Assembly (NCBI GenBank): GCA_030639035.1
Contig: DAOWDM010000040.1
Span: 1-5,359, forward strand
DNA from: Alphaproteobacteria bacterium
Lineage (GTDB): Bacteria; Pseudomonadota; Alphaproteobacteria; DAOWDM01
Direction: 5' to 3'
Length of the DNA stretch: 5,359 nucleotides
Position numbers and translations under genes: made by a program. Position 1 is the first letter of the stretch; every line of letters starts with the position of its first letter. Positions 1 through 5,359 of this stretch are shown piece by piece. Below the pieces are notes generated by a model. The model was not told the origin of the DNA, made no database searches, and was given only the letters and a program-made list of their open reading frames with translations.

Positions 1-113
1 ATCTTGATGGAGGAGTTCTTGAAGTCGAATGGATAAAAAACGGAAACGTAATTTTAACAGGAGCAACTGCGATAAATTTCAACGGAACAATTGATGAGAG
101 CTTATTTAAATGA
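1..113 (+). CDS. dapF: Diaminopimelate epimerase, C-terminal fragment (5' end outside window)
   Basis: Only the last 36 codons are visible, read from base 3 to a TGA at 111-113. The peptide begins LDGGVLEVEW and continues with VILTGATAINFNGTI. This matches the C-terminal strand region of DapF, where a GG-x-L-x-I-x-W motif is followed by a hydrophobic -TGPA-like segment and a final F-x-G-x-I. DapF is a cytoplasmic, PLP-independent racemase that converts LL- to meso-diaminopimelate using two cysteines, for lysine and peptidoglycan synthesis. Neither catalytic cysteine is inside this fragment, so activity cannot be judged. The stop codon overlaps the mtaB start as ATGA, which suggests translational coupling. 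The dapF-mtaB-ftsY order supports the call independently. The identification rests on a short tail plus context. Confidence 0.82.
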   Translation, partial: LDGGVLEVEWIKNGNVILTGATAINFNGTIDESLFK

Positions 114-1339
114 CAAACCGCATTGTAACTTTTGGCTGTCGTGAAAACTCATATGAATCGGCTGTAATAAAGGATATTGCAGGAGAATCAGAGCTTGATA
201 ATGCAATAATAATAAACACTTGTGCAGTTACTGGGGAAGCTGAACGCCAAGCAAGGCAAGCCATACGAAAACTTCGCAGAGAAAATCCTGATGCATTTAT
301 AATAGTTACAGGCTGTTCTGCACAGGTTTCGCCTGAAAAATATGCTGAAATGCCTGAAGTTGATAAAGTTCTTGGCAATATTGAAAAATTGCACCATGAA
401 AATTACAAAAAAGAAAAATCCGTTCAGGTAGCTGATATTATGTCTGCAACTGAAACTTCAAACCATTTTTTAGAAGAATTTGAAGGCAGATCTAGGGCTT
501 TTGTTCAAGTTCAGCAAGGGTGCGATTATCGTTGTACTTATTGCATAGTACCGTTTGCCAGAGGTGCAAACCGTAGCGAACCTCCATCAAGAGTTGTTGA
601 GCAGGTAAAAAGACTTGTTGCTAATGGCTATAGCGAAATAGTCCTTACAGGCGTTGATATTTCTTCATATAAAACGAATAGTCTTTCTTTGAGCGGGCTT
701 TTGAAGAAATTGCTTGATGAAATTCCTGAGCTTGACAGGCTTAGATTAAGTTCCCTTGACCCTGCTGGAATTGATGATGAGTTTATTGAGCTTATCGGGG
801 CAGAACCTCGTTTTATGCCTCATTTGCATTTATCTGTTCAGTCAGGTGATGACACAATATTAAAAAGAATGAAAAGACGGCACAACCGCACCGATGTAAT
901 AAATTTATGCAAAAAAATCCGCTTAAAAAGACCTGATATAGCTATAGGAGCAGATATAATCACAGGCTTTCCTACAGAAACAGAGGAAATGTTTGAGAAT
1001 ACTTTGAAGCTTGTGGAAGAATGCAATTTAACTCATCTGCACGTTTTTCCATATTCTATACGGACAGGAACTCCTGCCGCTAAAATGCCTCAAGTTCGTG
1101 GAGATATGGCCAAAGAGCGAGCTAATCGTTTGCGTAAAAAAGGCGATGAGCTTATGAAAAAATATCTTTCCTCTTTTATTGGTAAAAATGTTAAAGTGCT
1201 GGTAGAAAAATCTGACAGAGGATATAGCGGACATTTTGTTATAGTATTGCTTGATAAGCAATGCGAATCTAGCAAAATCGTTAATGTAAACATCAAAGAG
1301 GTTAGAAATATGGAACTGTTCGGAGAAGTACAGGCATGA
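110..1339 (+). CDS. mtaB: tRNA (N6-threonylcarbamoyladenosine(37)-C2)-methylthiotransferase MtaB
   Basis: This 409-residue radical-SAM enzyme of the MiaB/MtaB/RimO family is predicted to convert t6A37 to ms2t6A37 in ANN-decoding tRNAs. The N-terminal methylthiotransferase domain carries the three expected auxiliary-cluster cysteines at C10 (FGCREN), C38 (NTCAVT) and C69 (TGCSAQ). The radical-SAM cluster is C138-x3-C142-x2-C145 in GCDYRCTYCIVPFARG. A short C-terminal TRAM-like region covers about residues 355-408. MtaB is favoured over MiaB or RimO by LTGVDISSY (179-187), LSSLDPAGI (213-221), KRMKRRHNR (252-260) and VFPYSIRTGTPAAKMPQ (312-328). The start is well fixed: an in-frame TAA at 107-109 lies directly before the ATG. 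A weak purine-rich GAGAG at 96-100 may be the ribosome site, or coupling to dapF may suffice. The odd residue is E12 in GCREN, where relatives usually have a hydrophobic residue. Confidence 0.93.
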   Translation: MTNRIVTFGCRENSYESAVIKDIAGESELDNAIIINTCAVTGEAERQARQAIRKLRRENPDAFIIVTGCSAQVSPEKYAEMPEVDKVLGNIEKLHHENYKKEKSVQVADIMSATETSNHFLEEFEGRSRAFVQVQQGCDYRCTYCIVPFARGANRSEPPSRVVEQVKRLVANGYSEIVLTGVDISSYKTNSLSLSGLLKKLLDEIPELDRLRLSSLDPAGIDDEFIELIGAEPRFMPHLHLSVQSGDDTILKRMKRRHNRTDVINLCKKIRLKRPDIAIGADIITGFPTETEEMFENTLKLVEECNLTHLHVFPYSIRTGTPAAKMPQVRGDMAKERANRLRKKGDELMKKYLSSFIGKNVKVLVEKSDRGYSGHFVIVLLDKQCESSKIVNVNIKEVRNMELFGEVQA

Positions 1340-2256
1340 TAAAACGCAGCTGGTTTTCAAGATTAAAAGATGGACTTGGAAAATCCTCAACACGTTTAAC
1401 ACGTGGAATTACAGAGGTTTTTACAAAGCGTAAACTTGACGATGAAGCATTGGAAGAACTCGAAGAACTGCTAATTACAGCAGATATTGGAGTTTCTACA
1501 GCTTCTGAGCTTGTGCAGACTTTGGCAAAAGGTCGTTTTGACAAGGAAATTACAGAAGATGAAATCCGCAGAGTCTTTGCTGATGAAATAGAAAAAATAC
1601 TAGAGCCTGTTGCAAAGCCTTTTGAGCTTGATAAAACCAAGAAACCTTACGTTGTTCTTATGGTTGGAGTGAATGGTTCAGGCAAAACCACAACTATGGG
1701 CAAAATGGCAAAGCAGTTTAATGACAAGGGGCTTTCCGTAATGTTTGCCGCTTGTGATACTTTCAGAGCCGCTGCCGTTGAACAATTAATGATATGGGGA
1801 GAGCGTACAGGCTCGGAAGTCATTTCTGCAAAAACTGGAGCAGATGCAGCAGGGCTTGCTTTTGATGCGTTTAAAAAGGCTCAAGAACAAGGCGTTGATG
1901 TTCTGATGATTGATACGGCAGGACGTTTGCAAAATAAGAAAAACCTGATGGCAGAGCTGGAAAAAATAGTAAGAGTTATTAAAAAAATTGACGAGGAAGC
2001 CCCTCATTCTTGTTTGCTTGTTCTTGATTCTACAGTCGGTCAAAATGCACACTCTCAAGTGCAGGTTTTCAGCGATATAACCAAAGTAAACGGACTTGTA
2101 GTTACCAAACTAGATGGAACGGCAAAAGGTGGCGTAGTGGTTGCTTTGGCGAAAAAATTTGCCTTGCCGATACATTATATTGGAGTTGGAGAATCAGCCG
2201 ATGACTTGCATTCATTCAAAGCTTCAGATTATGCAAACAGTTTGCTCGGGCTATAA
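1336..2256 (+). CDS. ftsY: Signal recognition particle receptor GTPase FtsY
   Basis: This 306-residue SRP GTPase docks ribosome-SRP (Ffh) complexes at the inner membrane for co-translational insertion. The N domain is a helical bundle at about residues 20-95. The G domain carries the P-loop GVNGSGKTTT (111-120), DTFRAAA (141-147), DTAGR (193-197), TKLDG (257-261) and GVGE (283-286), and all key GTPase residues are present. TKLDGTAKGG and the ending GVGESADDLHSF distinguish FtsY from Ffh. There is no M domain. The long acidic A domain of enterobacterial FtsY is absent. Instead a short amphipathic, basic N-terminus with W6 and F7 resembles the membrane-targeting helix just before the N domain. 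The ATG is the first start codon after an in-frame TAG at 1303-1305 and overlaps the mtaB stop as ATGA. A GGAG at 1322-1325 lies 10 bases upstream. The DATTGQNA-type motif reads DSTVGQNA (231-238), a mild departure. Confidence 0.97.
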   Translation: MIKRSWFSRLKDGLGKSSTRLTRGITEVFTKRKLDDEALEELEELLITADIGVSTASELVQTLAKGRFDKEITEDEIRRVFADEIEKILEPVAKPFELDKTKKPYVVLMVGVNGSGKTTTMGKMAKQFNDKGLSVMFAACDTFRAAAVEQLMIWGERTGSEVISAKTGADAAGLAFDAFKKAQEQGVDVLMIDTAGRLQNKKNLMAELEKIVRVIKKIDEEAPHSCLLVLDSTVGQNAHSQVQVFSDITKVNGLVVTKLDGTAKGGVVVALAKKFALPIHYIGVGESADDLHSFKASDYANSLLGL

Positions 2257-2278
2257 AAAAAGCCAACAGGATATAACT

Positions 2279-2311
2279 TTAACTTTATAGCTATAGCTCT
2301 ACCAAAGTTGA
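2279..2311 (+). repeat. Imperfect inverted repeat with interleaved palindromes downstream of ftsY
   Basis: TTAACTTT (2279-2286) can pair with AAAGTTGA (2304-2311) as RNA, giving eight pairs including one G-U wobble. A further three pairs (TAG 2288-2290 with CTA 2299-2301) lie inside, across a small internal loop. The centre contains two overlapping perfect 10-base palindromes, TATAGCTATA (2286-2295) and AGCTATAGCT (2289-2298). AACTTT is also directly repeated at 2275-2280 and 2281-2286. The stem is AT-rich and is followed by a T-rich but interrupted tract (2312-2322). It could be a weak intrinsic terminator for ftsY, an operator-like dyad, or chance in AT-rich DNA. The pairing was found by eye. 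Confidence 0.35.
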
Positions 2312-2373
2312 TGTTTATTTCTTGTTGCGATTGATAGTAAGATACAAAATAGGTAAGTTTTTTATATTTATTT

Positions 2374-2379
2374 AGGAGA
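2374..2379 (+). promoter_or_regulatory. Shine-Dalgarno site fixing the GTG start of chpT
   Basis: AGGAGA lies five bases before the GTG at 2385, good spacing for a strong ribosome site. An in-frame TAG at 2373-2375 rules out any earlier start, and the next in-frame ATG would be codon 120, beyond the phosphoacceptor histidine. The GTG is therefore the start. Confidence 0.85.
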
Positions 2380-2384
2380 GTTCC

Positions 2385-3038
2385 GTGTCCGTAGAGTCGG
2401 AATTAAAGCTTGTAGAGTTGATTTGCACTAGAATTTGCCATGATTTGATAGGTTCTGTAGGGGCGTTGTCTAATGGTATCGAGCTTCTTGATGATTGTGA
2501 TGAGGACTTTCTTAAAGAAATACAAAAGCTGTTGGCAGACAGCTCCAATGCTTTAACTGCCAAACTAAAGCTGTTCAGGATTGTTTTTGGACAGTCTAGA
2601 AAATCAGAGAGCAGTATTTCGACTGTAAAAAGTCTTCTTGAACCATATGTTTCAGTAATAAGCAGAAAAAATGCACCAATATCTCTGAATATAAATTTGA
2701 GTAGAACTATAGAAAAAAACACGTATTGGGAGAAACTTTTAATGGTTCTCGCAATTATAGGGTGTGATAGTTTGCCTCGTGGTGGTATTATAGAAATCAA
2801 AGATTCTGCCGAATGTATTTTCTGTGTTTCTGCAATTGGTAAAAACGCATGTATGAATAAGGAAGCAACAGAAGTTATGGAGCAGGTTCATGATAATTAT
2901 GAACAGGTTCTTGAAAATGCAAGTCCGCAAGTTGCTCCTGTTGTCTTGGCAGAGGAGATTTCTTGTAAGCTTGGGGTAGATATGAAAGTTAAAACGGTTT
3001 TTGGTAGAGTGGATTTTTGTATTAAATTAAAGCCTTAA
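2385..3038 (+). CDS. chpT: ChpT-type histidine phosphotransferase
   Basis: This 217-residue cytoplasmic protein has the ChpT fold signature: a helical dimerisation/phosphotransfer hairpin followed by a degenerate histidine-kinase-like ATPase domain. The phosphoacceptor is predicted at H19 in ICTRICHDLIGSVGALSNGI (13-32), matching the C-H-D-[IL]-x-x-x-[VI]-G-A-x-x-N-G pattern of the family. FRIVFGQ (64-70) matches the conserved end of the second helix, and SLPRGGII (129-136) matches the family's PRGG motif. True N, G1 and G2 ATP-binding boxes are not seen, as expected for a phosphotransferase that does not bind ATP. In Caulobacter, ChpT moves phosphate from the hybrid kinase CckA to the regulators CtrA and CpdR. 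The gene starts with GTG and is followed 25 bases later by cheA, so the two are probably co-transcribed. Nine cysteines in 217 residues is a rather high count. Which kinase and regulators it serves here cannot be read from this window. Confidence 0.88.
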   Translation: MSVESELKLVELICTRICHDLIGSVGALSNGIELLDDCDEDFLKEIQKLLADSSNALTAKLKLFRIVFGQSRKSESSISTVKSLLEPYVSVISRKNAPISLNINLSRTIEKNTYWEKLLMVLAIIGCDSLPRGGIIEIKDSAECIFCVSAIGKNACMNKEATEVMEQVHDNYEQVLENASPQVAPVVLAEEISCKLGVDMKVKTVFGRVDFCIKLKP

Positions 3039-3052
3039 AACAGATTTTTGAT

Positions 3053-3056
3053 GGAG
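3053..3056 (+). promoter_or_regulatory. Ribosome binding site of cheA
   Basis: GGAG sits seven bases before the ATG at 3064. An in-frame TGA at 3049-3051 excludes any upstream start, and the ATG at 3051 is out of frame. This supports the chosen cheA start and independent translation initiation within a chpT-cheA transcript. Confidence 0.75.
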
Positions 3057-3063
3057 AAAAAAT

Positions 3064-5359
3064 ATGGACGATCTTCTTAATGAATTTCTAACGGAAACTT
3101 CAGAAAGTATTGCAATTATTGATGTTGAATTAGTGAATCTGGAAAAAGACCCAGAAGATCAAGAGATTCTTTCAAAAATATTCAGGCTTGTTCATACAAT
3201 AAAAGGAACATGTGGCTTTTTGGGGCTGCCAAGACTTGAAGAGCTGGCTCATGCTGGTGAAGATGTTTTGGGCAAAATCCGTGATGGAGAAATGGGGGTT
3301 AGCCCTGAAACTGTTACTTTGATTCTAAGCTCAATTGACCGTATTAAAGAAAATCTTGACTATATAGAAGAAAATGAAAAAGAACCTGCTGGAGATGACA
3401 AGGATCTTATCGTTCAGCTTAGGGCTTTGGCTGCTGGAGAAGCAATAAATACAAGCTCTGATGAAGAGTTGCCAGAGGAAGAAAATGTTGCAGATGATTC
3501 AGAAGCTCCTGTTACAAGCGATGATGGTTTTCCTATAGCGGCAGAATTTCTTGCTGAATTTGAAGAGGCAACTGCATCTTCTGCTGTAAACGAAGAAGAA
3601 ATCAATGAAGAAGAGGTTGTTGTAGATGAAGATGAAGATGAAATAACAGAAGAAAATCTTGTTGCAGGAGGTGAGGATATGGTAGAAAATTTAGAGCATA
3701 CAAAAGAAGAGGATACAAAAGTACCTGTTCTTGTGGAAGATGAGAAAAAACAGGTAAAAGTTTCAAAAAAACAAAAAGAATCGTCTGTTGCAGACCAGAG
3801 TATTCGAGTAAATGTTGATCTTTTAGAAAACCTTATGACTCTTGTTTCCGAGCTTGTGCTTACACGTAATCAGCTTTTGCAAATGGTAAGGGACAGTAGT
3901 GATTCTGAATTTGCAGCTCCTCTGCAAAGCTTGTCTCATATTACTACAGACCTTCAGGAAGGGGTTATGAAGACACGTATGCAGCCTGTGGGCAATGCGT
4001 GGGCAAAACTTCCAAGAATCGTACGTGATCTTTCAATTGAATCAGGTAAGAAAATTGAACTTCAAATGATAGGTGCTGATACTGAGCTTGATAGGCAAGT
4101 GCTTGAACTTATCAAAGATCCTTTGACGCACATGGTTCGCAATTCAGCAGATCATGGGCTTGAAACGACAGAAGAAAGAATAGCCGTAGGTAAACCAGAC
4201 GTAGGCGTGATTGTTCTTAATGCGTACCATGAAGGCGGTCATATCATTATTGAAATAAATGATGACGGTAAAGGTCTTAATATTGGAAGAATCCGCAAAA
4301 AAGCTATAGAAAACGGTCTTGCTACAGAAGCCGAATTGGAAACAATGGCTGATCATCAAGTAGCTCAGTTTGTTTTTCGTGCAGGTTTTTCAACGGCTGA
4401 AAAAATAACATCTGTTTCTGGTCGTGGTGTTGGAATGGACGTAGTTCGTACCAATATTGAAAAAATTGGTGGCAGTGTTGAGTTGAAAACCGTTGATGGC
4501 AAGGGGACTTCGTTTATTATTAAAATCCCTCTTACTCTTGCAATTGTATCTGCTCTTGTTGTTGCGTCTTCTTCTGAAAGGTTTGCAATTCCGCAAATTT
4601 CAGTTCTTGAGCTGGTAAGGGTTACAGAAAATTCTGAATTTTCTATTGAAAATTTGAATGCGTCTCCTGTATTAAGGCTTAGAGATAGGCTGCTTCCTCT
4701 TGTTAATTTAGCTGATCTTTTGCAGTTGGATAAAGAGAAAAAAGATGAAGTTAAGGCAGAAGGTGAAGATGATAAAGTTGAGACAGAAGAAACGTTTATT
4801 GTCGTTTCTCAAGTTGGTACATATACTTTTGGTATTATTGTTGATCGTGTTTTTGATACAGAAGAAATAGTTGTTAAGCCTGTTGCTCCTATTTTGCGTC
4901 ATATTACAATGTTCTCAGGCAACACTATCTTAGGGGACGGTAGTGTGATTATGATTCTTGACCCGAATGGAATAGCTTCCGCAGCAGGAGAGGTTGCTAC
5001 TACATCAGATAGCATGACTGGAATGGAAAAAAGTAAAAAAACTAGAACAGATGAAAGCACATCACTGCTGGTTTTCCGTGCAGGAGGGAATAACTTGAAA
5101 GCTGTTCCTTTAAATCTTGTTGCTAGACTTGAAGAAATCAAAATTGAAGATATTGAAGATTCACAGGGTAGGCCAGTTATACAGTACCGTGGACAGCTTA
5201 TGCCTCTTATTACGCTAGACGGAGTTTCAAAAGAAATAAAAACAGAAGGTCGTCAGCCGATTCTTGTCTTTTCTGATGGTGAAAGGTCAATGGGGCTTAT
5301 TGTTGATGAGATTGTCGATATCGCAGATGACAAGCTGAATGTAGAGCTTGAAGTTGAGC
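3064..5359 (+). CDS. cheA: Chemotaxis histidine kinase CheA with two CheW-like regions (3' end outside window)
   Basis: The frame stays open for 765 codons to the window edge. The P1 Hpt domain is about residues 1-105, with phosphoacceptor H44 in RLVHTIKGTCGFLGL. Residues 106-245 form an acidic linker with no recognisable P2 domain. The P3 dimerisation helices follow (about 246-305: RVNVDLLENLMTLVSELVLTR). The P4 kinase domain has an N box HMVRNSADHGLE (356-367, N360), G1 NDDGKG (399-404), an F box QFVFRAGFST (435-444), G2 GRGVGMDVV (453-461) and G3 DGKGTSF (478-484), so it looks catalytically intact. P5, a CheW-like domain, is about 490-640, with a charged insert at 556-577. A second CheW-like region starts near 665 (LLVFRAGG, VPLNLVARLEEI, QYRGQLMPLI, GLIVDEIVDI) and is unfinished at the edge. 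CheA autophosphorylates under receptor/CheW control and phosphorylates CheY and CheB. A C-terminal receiver is plausible but not visible. Confidence 0.95.
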   Translation, partial: MDDLLNEFLTETSESIAIIDVELVNLEKDPEDQEILSKIFRLVHTIKGTCGFLGLPRLEELAHAGEDVLGKIRDGEMGVSPETVTLILSSIDRIKENLDYIEENEKEPAGDDKDLIVQLRALAAGEAINTSSDEELPEEENVADDSEAPVTSDDGFPIAAEFLAEFEEATASSAVNEEEINEEEVVVDEDEDEITEENLVAGGEDMVENLEHTKEEDTKVPVLVEDEKKQVKVSKKQKESSVADQSIRVNVDLLENLMTLVSELVLTRNQLLQMVRDSSDSEFAAPLQSLSHITTDLQEGVMKTRMQPVGNAWAKLPRIVRDLSIESGKKIELQMIGADTELDRQVLELIKDPLTHMVRNSADHGLETTEERIAVGKPDVGVIVLNAYHEGGHIIIEINDDGKGLNIGRIRKKAIENGLATEAELETMADHQVAQFVFRAGFSTAEKITSVSGRGVGMDVVRTNIEKIGGSVELKTVDGKGTSFIIKIPLTLAIVSALVVASSSERFAIPQISVLELVRVTENSEFSIENLNASPVLRLRDRLLPLVNLADLLQLDKEKKDEVKAEGEDDKVETEETFIVVSQVGTYTFGIIVDRVFDTEEIVVKPVAPILRHITMFSGNTILGDGSVIMILDPNGIASAAGEVATTSDSMTGMEKSKKTRTDESTSLLVFRAGGNNLKAVPLNLVARLEEIKIEDIEDSQGRPVIQYRGQLMPLITLDGVSKEIKTEGRQPILVFSDGERSMGLIVDEIVDIADDKLNVELEVE
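3625..3642 (+). repeat. Three tandem GATGAA hexamers inside the cheA linker
   Basis: Three perfect copies of GATGAA encode DEDEDE (CheA residues 188-193) in the acidic linker. The unit is a multiple of three, so copy-number change by slippage would alter linker length without breaking the frame. It may simply reflect acidic codon bias. Confidence 0.6.

Larger units (their letters stand above)
2257..2384 (+). promoter_or_regulatory. AT-rich ftsY-chpT intergenic region, possible chpT promoter
   Basis: These 128 bases are the only gap longer than 30 bases in the window, so they are where a promoter for chpT-cheA would be expected. The best -35-like hexamer is TTGATA at 2331-2336, but 17 bases further on lies only TAAGTT (2354-2359), a poor -10. 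A good -10-like TATATT at 2363-2368 has no matching -35 at normal spacing and would leave almost no leader. No TTAA-N7-TTAA CtrA site was found. The region also holds the hairpin and palindromes listed separately. A regulatory role is inferred from position only; read-through from ftsY is equally possible. Confidence 0.35.

Noticed and set aside
1028..1640. Two overlapping minus-strand open frames (112 and 124 codons) across the mtaB-ftsY junction
   Set aside because: They mirror conserved coding sequence, are low-complexity (Ser-rich or Phe/Ile-rich) and have no plausible gene context.
2249..2264. GGCT / AGCC stem around the ftsY stop codon as a terminator
   Set aside because: The stem is only four pairs with an A-rich loop and is not followed by a T tract, so it is not a credible intrinsic terminator.
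2331..2359. TTGATA with a 17-base spacer as a sigma-70 promoter for chpT
   Set aside because: The -35 is good but the -10 partner TAAGTT matches consensus at only three positions, so it is not called as a separate promoter.
2372..2800. 142-codon open frame on the minus strand across chpT
   Set aside because: It lies opposite a strongly recognised ChpT gene, matches no known protein pattern and looks like a composition shadow.
3022..3038. Three TTAA tetramers near the chpT stop as a CtrA binding site for cheA
   Set aside because: Spacings between them are 1, 4 and 9 bases, not the 7 of a TTAA-N7-TTAA box, and the sequence lies within the coding end of chpT.
3051..3053. ATG upstream of cheA as an alternative start
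   Set aside because: It is out of frame with cheA and overlaps the GGAG ribosome site.
3414..5141. Several minus-strand open frames of 63-80 codons opposite cheA
   Set aside because: All lie antisense to conserved CheA domains or the acidic linker, whose GAA/GAT codons read as Ser/Phe-rich on the other strand. None has a recognisable motif.
1..5359. Mobile elements, CRISPR arrays, tRNA or rRNA genes
   Set aside because: No transposase motif, spaced direct repeats, tRNA-like cloverleaf or rRNA sequence was seen, and coding sequence fills nearly the whole window.

Overview
The window is a gene-dense, all plus-strand stretch of an AT-rich (by eye roughly 40% GC) bacterial chromosome. It holds the 3' end of dapF, complete mtaB, ftsY and chpT genes, and a cheA gene that runs off the right edge. 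ChpT is essentially an alphaproteobacterial protein, and dapF-mtaB-ftsY is a familiar alphaproteobacterial gene order. The CheA tail, with a second CheW-like region, resembles CheA proteins I recall from Rhodospirillales-type bacteria. The best reading is a low-GC, probably motile alphaproteobacterium; the genus cannot be named from this sequence.

Left half (1-2256): a tightly packed housekeeping operon. dapF overlaps mtaB by four bases, and mtaB overlaps ftsY by four bases, both as ATGA. The three products act in lysine/peptidoglycan precursor synthesis, tRNA t6A37 methylthiolation and membrane targeting of ribosomes. They share translation-linked expression rather than a pathway.

Middle (2257-2384): the only sizeable non-coding gap, 128 bases and AT-rich. 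It holds a short imperfect AU-rich hairpin, two interleaved 10-base palindromes and a good Shine-Dalgarno site for a GTG-started gene. No strong terminator or promoter is evident, so chpT-cheA may be a separate unit or a read-through extension of the ftsY operon.

Right half (2385-5359): a signalling pair. A ChpT-type histidine phosphotransferase is followed after 25 bases by a CheA kinase with P1, P3, P4 and P5 regions plus a second CheW-like region. The usual P2 position is taken by a long, very acidic linker. In better-studied alphaproteobacteria ChpT relays phosphate from CckA to CtrA and CpdR, controlling cell cycle and motility. Its placement with cheA suggests that cell-cycle and chemotaxis signalling are co-expressed or physically connected here. 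That pairing and the CheA architecture are the most interesting points; I found no mobile element, CRISPR array, RNA gene or clearly novel system.
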